A DNA stretch of 64,000 bases. Source: Kurthia gibsonii. GTDB taxonomy: Bacteria > Bacillota > Bacilli > Bacillales_A > Planococcaceae. Both the position numbers and the translations under genes were made by a program. Positions 16,445 to 24,792 of the stretch are shown one piece after another; position 1 is the first letter of the stretch, and every line of letters begins with the position of its first letter. The notes beneath the pieces are model-generated. The model was not told the origin of the DNA. It did no database searches and was given only the letters and a program-made list of their open reading frames with translations. The DNA lies in the NCBI RefSeq assembly GCF_006539985.1, contig NZ_BJOB01000004.1, positions 1-64,000 on the forward strand, given 5' to 3'.

Positions 16445-17322
16445 TTTCTTTTTAAAGATTCTTCAGGCTCGATATGAACGAGCGCTACAGAACTAGGCAG
16501 TATTTCAAGAATTGCTTCTTCAATTTTCTCCGTAATTTCATGACTTTCCCATACATTTAAATAAGGATTAACGGATACAGTTACATCAATTAAAGCCATA
16601 TTTCCATGATAACGTCCTTTAACGTCACGCAATTCAACAACACCTTCAACTGCTGAAACAGTAGTGCGAATCGTCTCAATATCTGTTTGATTAAATCCAT
16701 CTGTTAACGTTAACACACTTTCAGCAAAAATCTCATACGCTGTTTTTAAAATAATTATAGCTACAATGGCTGCAGTAATCGAGTCAATGATTGGGAAACC
16801 AATAATCGCTGCAAAAATACCAATTGCCGCACCGAAGCTGACAAATGCATCGGAACGATTATCATAAGCAGCAGCTTTAACGGCCGAGCTATTAATTTCT
16901 TTTGCCAGTCGAATATTATAAAGGTATACGCCCCACATGATAACACCTGAGATAATTGCCACAATCGCTGTTAAAAGTGAGGGTGGCTCATGTTCATTAG
17001 CAAAAAAGCCTTTGATTGCATTAAATAATACTTGTAAACCAACAACTGCCATAATAAATGAAGCAATGAGTGAGGCAATGGTTTCGGCGCGCATATGCCC
17101 GTAAGCATGATCAGCATCTGGTGGCTTTTGTGAGATACGTAAGCCGATAAGTACAGCAACAGAAGCAATAATATCGGTCGTGTTATTCAGACCATCTGCT
17201 TGTAGTGCTTCAGAATGACCGAAGTAACCGACAATTAATTTTGCGAAACTGAGAAAGATATATGTGATGATACTAAGCCATGCCCCTTTTTCTCCTTTGC
17301 GTAACTTTTCATATGGGTCCAC
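16441..17322 (-). CDS. Cation diffusion facilitator, probably manganese exporter (MneP/MneS-like)
   Basis: A 293-residue inner-membrane transporter with six hydrophobic helices and a C-terminal cytosolic ferredoxin-like domain (about 205-290). Helix 2 carries ADGLNNTTD and helix 5 carries AAYDNRSD, so the metal site reads N-x3-D plus D-x3-D rather than the His-containing zinc site. This agrees with the Mn2+ group of the family. PPDADHAYGHMRAE lies in the helix 2-3 loop. It should export Mn2+ by proton antiport. Shine-Dalgarno gggagg precedes the ATG. Confidence 0.85.
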   Translation of the reverse strand: MDPYEKLRKGEKGAWLSIITYIFLSFAKLIVGYFGHSEALQADGLNNTTDIIASVAVLIGLRISQKPPDADHAYGHMRAETIASLIASFIMAVVGLQVLFNAIKGFFANEHEPPSLLTAIVAIISGVIMWGVYLYNIRLAKEINSSAVKAAAYDNRSDAFVSFGAAIGIFAAIIGFPIIDSITAAIVAIIILKTAYEIFAESVLTLTDGFNQTDIETIRTTVSAVEGVVELRDVKGRYHGNMALIDVTVSVNPYLNVWESHEITEKIEEAILEILPSSVALVHIEPEESLKRN

Positions 17323-17394
17323 AATGTTTCCTCCCTGAAAGAAATCTAGGGATACGAAAGCGACGTTACATTTTTTAATGTAACGTCGCCCGTA

Positions 17395-18741
17395 CTATAT
17401 TTCTTGTGTAAGTAGTGTTGAATCAGATTCTGTTTCTAATTCAGGATGTTTGATGATCTCTAAGTAAATTAAGTGGTGACCTTCTAACTCACGCACGATA
17501 AAATCATAGCCTTGTTCAGAGACTCGGTCGCCTTTCTTCGCATCAAAATGACGAGTCATAAACCAACCGCCGATTGTATCGATAGCATCATCTTCAATTT
17601 CGATGTTTAGAATGTCATTAATTTCTTCTAATAAAACTTTTGCATCTACAATATAGTGCCCATCCCCAAGTTTACGAATTTCTGAAATTTCATCTGCATC
17701 AAACTCATCTCGAATATCACCAACAATTTCTTCGATGATATCTTCGATCGTTACAAGACCTGATGTTCCACCATATTCGTCCATTAAAATGGCCATATGA
17801 ATACGTTCACGTTGGATTTTTAATAGTAAATCACTAATTGGAACAGTTTCAAAGACGCGAATAACAGGACGCATGAATGCTGTAACAGGTTTTGCTCCAT
17901 TTTCTTTTGGATTTCGAATATAAGCTGTTAATAGATGTTTCATATTAACAAGACCGATGACGTGGTCCTTATCGCCGTCAATAATTGGGTAACGCGTATA
18001 TTGCTCGACACCCATTACTTCAAAAACTTCTTTTAGTGTTAGATCTTTTTCAATCCCAACAATTTCAGTACGTGGAACCATAACTTCTTTAGCGATACGA
18101 TCGTCAAAGTTGAAGATGTTATCCACATATTTATATTCGGACTGATTAATTTCTCCACCTTTTAAACTGTCAGATAAAATAATACGTAGTTCTTCTTCCG
18201 TCATAGCAACTTCAGAATCATTTGAATTGCGAATACCAAATAATGCAGCTAAACCATTTGCAGATGAATTTAATAATTTAATAAATGGATACATCACATT
18301 ATGGAATAGAATTAAAAATGGTGCTGTTGTTAAAGCTACAGCTTCTGCTTTTTGGATTGCAAGTGTCTTTGGTGCAAGCTCACCTACTACAACGTGAATA
18401 AATGTGACGATTGAGAAGGACACAATGAAGGATACGATGGTTGTTACACTACCATTTAGATTTATTAAATCAAAGACAGGGCGTAAAATCATGCTCACTG
18501 TACCTTCACCCAACCAACCTAAACCAAGCGATGTAATCGTAATACCTAACTGACATGCAGATAAATATTCATCTAAACTAGATATAACTTTTTTTGCTTT
18601 TAAAGCTTTTTTATTACCTTCAGCGATTAGCTGATCAATTCGAGTTGCTCTGACTTTGACAATGGAGAATTCCGTTGCAACAAAGTAAGCAGAGCAGGCG
18701 ATTAAGACAGCGAATGCTGTCAACCGTATGGCTATTTCCAA
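17395..18741 (-). CDS. CNNM/CorC-family transporter-like protein (hemolysin C homologue)
   Basis: A 448-residue membrane protein. An N-terminal CNNM/DUF21 domain with four hydrophobic segments (about 1-190) is followed by a CBS pair (about 210-335, with VMVPRTEIVGIEKDLTL) and a C-terminal CorC_HlyC domain (about 350-430). Such proteins are implicated in Mg2+ or Co2+ export. Start is TTG. The ribosome-binding region aggagtaaaggg lies in a hairpin (18749-18783), which may limit translation. No M-box riboswitch is visible upstream. Confidence 0.87.
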   Translation of the reverse strand: MEIAIRLTAFAVLIACSAYFVATEFSIVKVRATRIDQLIAEGNKKALKAKKVISSLDEYLSACQLGITITSLGLGWLGEGTVSMILRPVFDLINLNGSVTTIVSFIVSFSIVTFIHVVVGELAPKTLAIQKAEAVALTTAPFLILFHNVMYPFIKLLNSSANGLAALFGIRNSNDSEVAMTEEELRIILSDSLKGGEINQSEYKYVDNIFNFDDRIAKEVMVPRTEIVGIEKDLTLKEVFEVMGVEQYTRYPIIDGDKDHVIGLVNMKHLLTAYIRNPKENGAKPVTAFMRPVIRVFETVPISDLLLKIQRERIHMAILMDEYGGTSGLVTIEDIIEEIVGDIRDEFDADEISEIRKLGDGHYIVDAKVLLEEINDILNIEIEDDAIDTIGGWFMTRHFDAKKGDRVSEQGYDFIVRELEGHHLIYLEIIKHPELETESDSTLLTQEI

Positions 18742-18748
18742 AGAATCC

Positions 18749-18783
18749 CTTTACTCCTAGCCCAAATGAGGGGGAGAGTAAAG
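18749..18783 (-). promoter_or_regulatory. Hairpin sequestering the CNNM-gene ribosome-binding site
   Basis: ctttactc pairs with gagtaaag, with additional ccc/ggg pairs inside, so the aggag element sits in the 3-prime arm just before the TTG start. It could be a translational switch or thermosensor. There is no direct evidence of regulation. Confidence 0.4.
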
Positions 18784-18965
18784 TGTACACCTCCTGTGTG
18801 TTTAAAAATGTTCAGTATTCTAATAATAAGATAGAACTAGAAAAAATTCAAACCATCAAACTGCTTTTATGGGATGAAAGTTGTATGTATAAAGAAAAAA
18901 CGTCATAAAAAAATAATATTTACGTAAAGACTAGAAAGGATAATAATCTTTTTTTCTAAAAATTG

Positions 18966-18995
18966 TTGACAATTCGGAAATCGAAATGTTAGTAT
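18966..18995 (+). promoter_or_regulatory. Sigma-A promoter of the ABC exporter operon
   Basis: TTGACA and TAGTAT are separated by 18 bp, about 44 bp upstream of the leader ORF. This gives a 5-prime leader of roughly 250 nt before the first exporter gene. Confidence 0.7.
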
Positions 18996-19038
18996 TTAGA
19001 AACACGAAATGTGAAATAAAAAAACGGAGGTATGAAAC

Positions 19039-19122
19039 ATGAATAACTTAACAGTAGTAAACACAATTGCAGTAACACACAACTATTCATATGGACACAT
19101 ACCTTTACAAGACAACATGTAG
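19039..19122 (+). CDS. Candidate 27-residue leader peptide of the ABC exporter operon
   Basis: A short ORF beginning MNNLTVVNTIAVTHNYSYGH, with a consensus ggaggt 7 bp before the ATG. It is followed by hairpin 19140-19162 and an intrinsic terminator. In B. subtilis the homologous bmrCD operon is preceded by the leader gene bmrB and induced by translation inhibitors through ribosome-mediated attenuation. This ORF is in the equivalent place, although it is shorter and I cannot claim sequence homology to BmrB. Confidence 0.75.
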   Translation: MNNLTVVNTIAVTHNYSYGHIPLQDNM

Positions 19123-19139
19123 CGATTTTGTATTTATTT

Positions 19140-19162
19140 GTATTGGTGTGTCACATCAATAC
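19140..19162 (+). promoter_or_regulatory. Leader hairpin between the leader ORF and the terminator
   Basis: gtattggtgtg and cacatcaatac pair, with one G-T. The 5-prime arm (ggtgtgtc) can also pair with gacac-at-acc inside the leader ORF, so mutually exclusive structures are possible and would depend on ribosome position. Confidence 0.55.
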
Positions 19163-19170
19163 TCTAATAT

Positions 19171-19203
19171 AGGCGCATGCCCTTAGGGTGTGCGCCTTTT
19201 TTT
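19171..19203 (+). terminator. Attenuator terminator upstream of the ABC exporter
   Basis: A 12-bp stem aggcgcatgccc/gggtgtgcgcct (two G-T pairs) with loop tta and seven T. It is very stable and lies between the leader ORF and the first exporter gene, 47 bp before its start. Confidence 0.92.
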
Positions 19204-19249
19204 GTTGTTTTTTAAAGGGGTAATTTGTAAAAAGGAAGAAGGAGAAAAC

Positions 19250-20989
19250 ATGTTTTCTGTATTTACGAAACTGAAATGGTTTTTTAAAGAGAATTGGGGA
19301 AGGTACACGAGCGCGGTTATTTTATTAACAATTGCGAATATCATCGAAGTCATCCCACCTAAAATTATTGGAAATACGATTGATGCCATTCATACAAAAG
19401 AACTAACAGCTGAATTGTTATGGAATTATATCATGGCACTTGTTGCTTTATTATTTGCAGCATATATTGTCAATTTTATTTGGCAGTATCAATTATTTGG
19501 TGGCGCAAATGTATTACAAAAAGACTTACGAATGAAATTAATGGACCATTTCTTAAGGATGCGACCACCATTTTACGAACGTAATCGAACAGGTGATTTA
19601 ATGGCGCGTTCGACGAATGATTTACAAGCTGTATCTGAAACAGCTGGTTTTGGCATCATGACGTTACTCGATTCTACGCTTTATCTTGGAACGATCATTA
19701 TTATGATGGGTGTCACTACCTCTTGGAAATTAACACTTGCAGCATTATTACCATTACCATTATTGGCGATTGCACTTCAACAAATTGGCAAATTCATTCA
19801 TAAACGTTATACCATCTCTCAAGCCGCATTTGGTGAATTAAATGATAGCGTACTAGAAGCAGTCGAAGGTGTACGAGTTGTTCGTGCCTATGTGCAAGAA
19901 CGTGAAATGGAAAAGCAGTTTGCACAAAAGACCGAAGAAGTCGTTGAAAAGAATTTACGTGTATCTCGTGTAAATGGTTTATTCGCGCCCGTCAGTAAAT
20001 TCATTACAGCCTTTAGTTATGTCATTGGACTTGGATACGGTGCGTATCTCGTATCGATTAACGATATTACAGTAGGAAGTTTAGTCGCTTTCAACGTCTA
20101 TCTTGGTATGGCTGTTTGGCCAATGATGGCGATTGGTGAATTAATCAATACGATGCAACAAGGGAATGCCTCATTGGATCGTGTGAGTGAGACATTGAAC
20201 GAAAAAGAAGACGTTCCGAATCCTAAAGAAAGGAAGGTCGTTCAAACACCAACGACAATTAGATTTAACGATGTAAGCTTCCAATATCCATTATCAAAAT
20301 CGCTTAATTTAAAGAATGTAAACATTGAATTAAATCGTGGTGAAACACTTGGTATTGTCGGAAAGACAGGTAGTGGTAAAACGACGATTGTGAAGCAGTT
20401 ATTGCGTGAATATCCACATGGTGAAGGGGACGTAGAAATTGCGAATGAAGCGATTCAATTACAAGATAAGGAGCAAGTGCTGAATTGGATTGGCTATGTA
20501 CCGCAAAGTCACATTCTATTCTCACGTACAATTCGTGATAACATTCGCTTTGGTAAGCCAGATGCAACAGAAGAGGATATTGCTAGAGCAATTCGTATGG
20601 CGAACTTTGAAGACGATTTAAAACGTCTGCCAGAAGGCTTAGATACGATGGTTGGAGAAAAAGGAATCTCGTTATCAGGTGGGCAAAAACAACGGATTTC
20701 GATTGCGCGTGCATTTATTCGTAATCCAGAAATTCTTATTTTAGATGACTCACTATCTGCAGTGGATGCAAAAACAGAGAGTCGCATTATCGACAATATT
20801 CAAAATGAACGAAAAGATAAAACAACGATTATTGTAACCCACCGATTATCAGCAATTTTACATGCTGAAAAAATTATTGTAGTCGATGATGGTGAAATTA
20901 TTCAATATGGTACACATGATGAATTGGTTAGACAACCTGGTTGGTACCAAGAACAATTCAAATTACAACAAGTAAAAGGGGGCGAATAA
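19250..20989 (+). CDS. bmrC: Heterodimeric multidrug ABC exporter, degenerate-site subunit (BmrC/YheI-like)
   Basis: A 579-residue half-transporter with six membrane helices (about 15-310) and an ABC ATPase domain. Walker A is GKTGSGKTT (about 375), the signature LSGGQKQR is canonical, but Walker B reads ILILDDS, with Asp in place of the catalytic Glu. The partner gene begins 2 bp later with the reverse pattern. This matches BmrC of the BmrCD drug exporter. The start is the ATG after gaaggaga; an upstream in-frame ATG lies in the terminator and has no ribosome-binding site. Expression is probably gated by the leader. Confidence 0.92.
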   Translation: MFSVFTKLKWFFKENWGRYTSAVILLTIANIIEVIPPKIIGNTIDAIHTKELTAELLWNYIMALVALLFAAYIVNFIWQYQLFGGANVLQKDLRMKLMDHFLRMRPPFYERNRTGDLMARSTNDLQAVSETAGFGIMTLLDSTLYLGTIIIMMGVTTSWKLTLAALLPLPLLAIALQQIGKFIHKRYTISQAAFGELNDSVLEAVEGVRVVRAYVQEREMEKQFAQKTEEVVEKNLRVSRVNGLFAPVSKFITAFSYVIGLGYGAYLVSINDITVGSLVAFNVYLGMAVWPMMAIGELINTMQQGNASLDRVSETLNEKEDVPNPKERKVVQTPTTIRFNDVSFQYPLSKSLNLKNVNIELNRGETLGIVGKTGSGKTTIVKQLLREYPHGEGDVEIANEAIQLQDKEQVLNWIGYVPQSHILFSRTIRDNIRFGKPDATEEDIARAIRMANFEDDLKRLPEGLDTMVGEKGISLSGGQKQRISIARAFIRNPEILILDDSLSAVDAKTESRIIDNIQNERKDKTTIIVTHRLSAILHAEKIIVVDDGEIIQYGTHDELVRQPGWYQEQFKLQQVKGGE

Positions 20990-20990
20990 G

Positions 20991-22742
20991 ATGCCCGTTC
21001 GTAAGCGATTATGGCAGTATGCACTACTTTATAAGAAACCGATGATTTGGGGACTTGTGCTACTTGCTATATCAGTTGGAGCTGACTTATCAGGTCCATT
21101 AATTATTAAATATATTTTAGACAATTACGTTGCCAACATGCCGGAATCTGGATTAGAAGTAAAGCCACTGTATTTAATGTTAGGTGCTTATTTAGGAACC
21201 ATTGTCATCTTTGCAATTTTCCGATATACACAGTTTTATATGCTGCAAATCGGTTCAAATCGCATTGTCCAAAAAATGCGTAAAGATGTATATGGTCAAT
21301 TACAACGTCTATCAATTAACTATTTTGACCGACTACCTGCTGGGAAAGTTGTGTCGCGTATTACAAATGATACTGAAGCAATTCGTGAGTTGTTCGTAAC
21401 TGTTGTCTCACAATTTGCCGCAAGTTTTATGACATTAATCGGGATTTTTATTATCATGTTCTCTTTAAACACATGGATGGGCTTCTTCGCATTAATCGTT
21501 GTCCCAATCCTCATTGTATGGTCGATTGTGTACCGTAAATATGCTTCGAAATATAATCATGCGATTCGTTCAAGACTATCTGACTTAAATGGTATGTTGA
21601 ATGAATCAATGAATGGTATGACGATTATTCAAGCATATGGGCAAGAGAAGAATATGAAGAATGAGTTCAATCAAATTAATGATGAACATTTTCGCTACAA
21701 TAATAAGTTATTATTTTTAGATTCTGCTACATCACACAATTTAGTCGGTGTTGTTCGTAGTATCATTCTCATTGCATTCGTTTGGTACTTTGGTTCACTT
21801 GAAGTAACAGGTACATCGATTGCATCTGTTGGTATTTTATATGCCTTCGTCGAGTACATTACACGTTTAATGAACCCAATCATGCAAATCGTCGATCAAT
21901 TCTCGCGATTAGAGCGTGCGAATGTTGCAGCGACACGTGTATTTGAATTACTAGACTATAGTGGTGAAGAGGTTAGCGATGAGAAAATTGCACGTTATAA
22001 AGGTCATGTACAGTTCGAACATGTATGGTTTGCTTATAAAAATGAAGAATATGTATTAAAAGACATTTCAATTGATGCTAAGCCAGGAGAAACAGTTGCT
22101 CTAGTTGGACATACAGGTTCGGGAAAGTCGTCGATTATCAATCTTTTATTCCGTTATTATGATGCTTCAAAAGGAACGATCAAAATTGATGGTGAAAATA
22201 TCGAAAATCATGCGAGACAAACCGTTCGTCAGCATATGGGGATCGTACTACAAGACCCGTATTTATTTACAGGAACAATCGCATCCAATATTAGTTTGAA
22301 TGATGCACGCATTACAAGAAAACAAATAGAAGATGCGTTAGTTGCGGTTGGTGGGGAACGTGTACTAAAAAATCTACCAAAAGGTTTAGATGAACCTGTA
22401 ATCGAGCGTGGTAGTACACTATCTGCTGGGCAGCGCCAACTTGTATCATTTGCACGTGCGCTTGCATTTGACCCAGCCATTCTCATTTTAGATGAAGCAA
22501 CGTCAAATATTGACTCGGAAACAGAGGAAATTATTCAACATGCGATGGATGTTTTGAAAAAAGGTCGTACAACATTCATCATTGCGCACCGTCTTTCAAC
22601 AATTAAAAATGCCGATCAAATTTTAGTATTAGATGCAGGGGAGATTGTAGAACGTGGAAAGCATGATGAATTACTTGCACTAGGCGGACGCTATAGTCAA
22701 ATGTATGAATTACAGTCTGGGAATAAACAGCATAGTTTATAA
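20991..22742 (+). CDS. bmrD: Heterodimeric multidrug ABC exporter, catalytic subunit (BmrD/YheH-like)
   Basis: A 583-residue half-transporter with six membrane helices and an ATPase domain. Walker A is GHTGSGKSS (about 370-378) and Walker B ILILDEATSNID has the catalytic Glu, but the signature is LSAGQRQL, not LSGGQ. Together with the upstream subunit this gives one competent and one degenerate ATP site, as in BmrCD, LmrCD and TM287/288. It is shorter than B. subtilis YheH. The exporter should extrude hydrophobic drugs. A terminator follows. Confidence 0.92.
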   Translation: MPVRKRLWQYALLYKKPMIWGLVLLAISVGADLSGPLIIKYILDNYVANMPESGLEVKPLYLMLGAYLGTIVIFAIFRYTQFYMLQIGSNRIVQKMRKDVYGQLQRLSINYFDRLPAGKVVSRITNDTEAIRELFVTVVSQFAASFMTLIGIFIIMFSLNTWMGFFALIVVPILIVWSIVYRKYASKYNHAIRSRLSDLNGMLNESMNGMTIIQAYGQEKNMKNEFNQINDEHFRYNNKLLFLDSATSHNLVGVVRSIILIAFVWYFGSLEVTGTSIASVGILYAFVEYITRLMNPIMQIVDQFSRLERANVAATRVFELLDYSGEEVSDEKIARYKGHVQFEHVWFAYKNEEYVLKDISIDAKPGETVALVGHTGSGKSSIINLLFRYYDASKGTIKIDGENIENHARQTVRQHMGIVLQDPYLFTGTIASNISLNDARITRKQIEDALVAVGGERVLKNLPKGLDEPVIERGSTLSAGQRQLVSFARALAFDPAILILDEATSNIDSETEEIIQHAMDVLKKGRTTFIIAHRLSTIKNADQILVLDAGEIVERGKHDELLALGGRYSQMYELQSGNKQHSL

Positions 22743-22747
22743 TGAAC

Positions 22748-22792
22748 GAAAAGCAAACGAAACGGTTGAAAATCGATTCGTTTGCTTTTTTA
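22748..22792. terminator. Bidirectional terminator after bmrD
   Basis: Stem aaaagcaaacgaa/ttcgtttgctttt with T-run, between convergent genes. Confidence 0.88.
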
Positions 22793-22793
22793 T

Positions 22794-23000
22794 TTAATGG
22801 TCATATACATGAAAGACCATTAATTCATGTATATCTTTTTTTAATTGTTCAGTAATGATAAAAGATTGTGGTTGCACGATTTCAATTTCACCATCTCCAT
22901 GATAAAGAGCAGTCACCTTTTCTCTGTTATAATAGAAAGAAAGACGCCAACCAGGCATTTCTCCTGCGTATAATCGTTCAAATGTAAAATGTTGAATCAT
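22794..23000 (-). CDS. yheE: YheE-family small protein (DUF5342)
   Basis: A 68-residue soluble protein starting MIQHFTFERLYAGEMPGW. Length, composition and its place between the exporter and yheB match B. subtilis YheE. Function is unknown. The second of two adjacent ATGs is chosen because aaaggggg lies 7 bp before it. The gene is convergent with bmrD. Confidence 0.75.
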   Translation of the reverse strand: MIQHFTFERLYAGEMPGWRLSFYYNREKVTALYHGDGEIEIVQPQSFIITEQLKKDIHELMVFHVYDH

Positions 23001-23132
23001 CATTCATCCCCCTTTTTTTCAGTATAAACAGAATGAGGGAGGGAAAGCGAATTAAAACTTCTAAACGATTCATTTTCCGAACAAAGTATCCTCTGTTATA
23101 ATAACGATAGTTTAAAGAAAAGGGTGGATTAC

Positions 23133-24272
23133 ATGAATACGGTCATTACAATTCTATTCATGGTTGTTATTGGTTCATTAATCGGTGGTGTGACAAATCA
23201 TTTAGCGATTAAAATGTTGTTTCGTCCACATAATCCAGTTTATATCTGGGGAAAACGACTACCATTTACGCCTGGATTGATTCCACGTAGACGAGATGAA
23301 TTAGCGAAGCAACTTGGAAAAACAGTTGTAAAATATTTATTAACGCCAGACACATTCCGAGCAAAGTTTTTCAATGCGGCGATGCGCGAAAAAGTTTTAG
23401 AATGGTTAGGGCAACAAACGACAGAGAAAATTTTCACAGAAGAAAAAACACTGCAGCAGTGGTTAGATCAAGCAGGACTTTCACATGCACCAGAAATGAT
23501 TGAGAAAAAATTAGATGATTTAATCGTTCAACAAGTAAATCAAGTACAAAATGTATTAGCTACACAGACAGTTGAACAGTTACTACCAGCTAGTTGGAAA
23601 GAACGTGCAGAATCAAAAATTCCAGAAATTTCACGTTACATTTTGAATAAAGGCGATCAATACTTTGATACAGTTGAGGGAGAACAGGCAATTAAAGGCT
23701 TAATTGACGGTTTCCTAAGCTCAAAAGGAACATTCGGTGGTATGATTCAGATGTTTATTGGTGATGGTTCATCACTTGTGCCTATGCTTCAAAGAGAAGT
23801 GAAGAAGTTTTTAAGCTCGGATTCGACATTCCATGTGCTTAATAATTTACTTCAAAAAGAGTGGGATAAGTTACAAGTTCAAACAGTTCCGCAATTATTA
23901 GGTGATTTAGATTTCACTTCTACAACGGAACGCATTCAAAAATATGCACGTGAACAATTAGCAATTCGAGATCGTTTAGACTTACCGCTTGTACATTACT
24001 TACCAGATGGTGCAAAATGGTTACAGGACAATGTATATCCAAAATTAGTTGAGACAACCTTTACACAAGTAGAAAATAAATTAGAAGATATTTTATCGCG
24101 TATGGATTTAGAGAATGTTGTAAGAGAACAAGTCGATAAATTCCCGGTAGAAACACTTGAAGATTTAGTACTTGGGATCTCAAAGCGCGAATTTAAAATG
24201 ATTACCGTACTAGGATTTTTACTTGGTGGAATCATTGGTGTCGTGCAAGGGATTATCGCTGTCGCATTTTAA
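23133..24272 (+). CDS. yheB: YheB, DUF445 membrane protein
   Basis: A 379-residue protein with hydrophobic segments at both ends (about 1-22 and 355-379) and a long amphipathic helical middle. [20 protein letters not shown] and [16 protein letters not shown] near the N terminus are DUF445 hallmarks. Function is not established. The ATG after aaagggtgg is preferred over a GTG three codons upstream. yheA follows 20 bp later, as in B. subtilis. Confidence 0.9.
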   Translation: MNTVITILFMVVIGSLIGGVTNHLAIKMLFRPHNPVYIWGKRLPFTPGLIPRRRDELAKQLGKTVVKYLLTPDTFRAKFFNAAMREKVLEWLGQQTTEKIFTEEKTLQQWLDQAGLSHAPEMIEKKLDDLIVQQVNQVQNVLATQTVEQLLPASWKERAESKIPEISRYILNKGDQYFDTVEGEQAIKGLIDGFLSSKGTFGGMIQMFIGDGSSLVPMLQREVKKFLSSDSTFHVLNNLLQKEWDKLQVQTVPQLLGDLDFTSTTERIQKYAREQLAIRDRLDLPLVHYLPDGAKWLQDNVYPKLVETTFTQVENKLEDILSRMDLENVVREQVDKFPVETLEDLVLGISKREFKMITVLGFLLGGIIGVVQGIIAVAF

Positions 24273-24292
24273 ATACAAAGGAGTTTTTACAC

Positions 24293-24649
24293 ATGGTTAA
24301 TATTTATGACGACTTAAACAAATTAGAAGCAACATTCCGTAAAACAGAACAATTCAAAGCACTTGAATTTACAATTGAAGAAGTGAAGAAAGATGCTGAT
24401 GCAGTAGCGCTATTCTCAAACTTCCGTAAAATGCAATTAACATTACAAGAAAAACAAGCGAGTGGTGAAGAATTATCAGAAGAAGAATTACAATACGCTC
24501 AAAAAACAGCTCAATTAGCACAACAAAACGAAAAAATCAATGCAATGCTATTAGCTGAGATGGAAGTAAGTGCCGTAATTAATGAAATTACAAGCGTTAT
24601 TATTAAACCTGTACAAGCTCTATACGACAGTATTCCAGACGCAGAATAA
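24293..24649 (+). CDS. yheA: YheA, UPF0342/YlbF-family protein
   Basis: A 118-residue helical protein with long coiled-coil-like segments (MVNIYDDLNKLEATFRKTEQ at the start). It belongs to the YlbF/YheA group. YlbF itself is part of the Y-complex that affects RNase Y, but YheA's role is unknown. It shares the yheB operon and is ended by the hairpin repeat. Confidence 0.9.
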   Translation: MVNIYDDLNKLEATFRKTEQFKALEFTIEEVKKDADAVALFSNFRKMQLTLQEKQASGEELSEEELQYAQKTAQLAQQNEKINAMLLAEMEVSAVINEITSVIIKPVQALYDSIPDAE

Positions 24650-24701
24650 TGAATATAGAAATCGTGATGGGTCATACGTGTAAAAACTTCATCCCATATG
24701 A

Positions 24702-24756
24702 GTATAAGAAAAACTGGAATCGCGCTGTGGCGCGATTCCAGTTTTTCGTTGCGAAC
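24702..24756. repeat. Dispersed hairpin repeat, copy 3
   Basis: A perfect 17-bp stem (24709-24725 with 24730-24746) around loop TGTG, followed by ttcgttgcgaac. An outer stem, cttc-at-cccat (24688-24698) with atgggaag (24765-24772), encloses it. It is the most regular of the three copies, lies between convergent yheA and hemAT, and probably terminates both. Confidence 0.85.
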
Positions 24757-24792
24757 GCTAAAATGGGAAGTGTCCTGTCCTGATTTTTAAAA

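Noticed and set aside
18675-18908. A 77-codon plus-strand frame upstream of the exporter
   Set aside because: It is antisense to the CNNM start region and has no ribosome-binding site.
18742-18965. M-box (Mg2+) or yybP-ykoY (Mn2+) riboswitch before the CNNM gene
   Set aside because: None of the conserved loops could be found; only one hairpin is evident.
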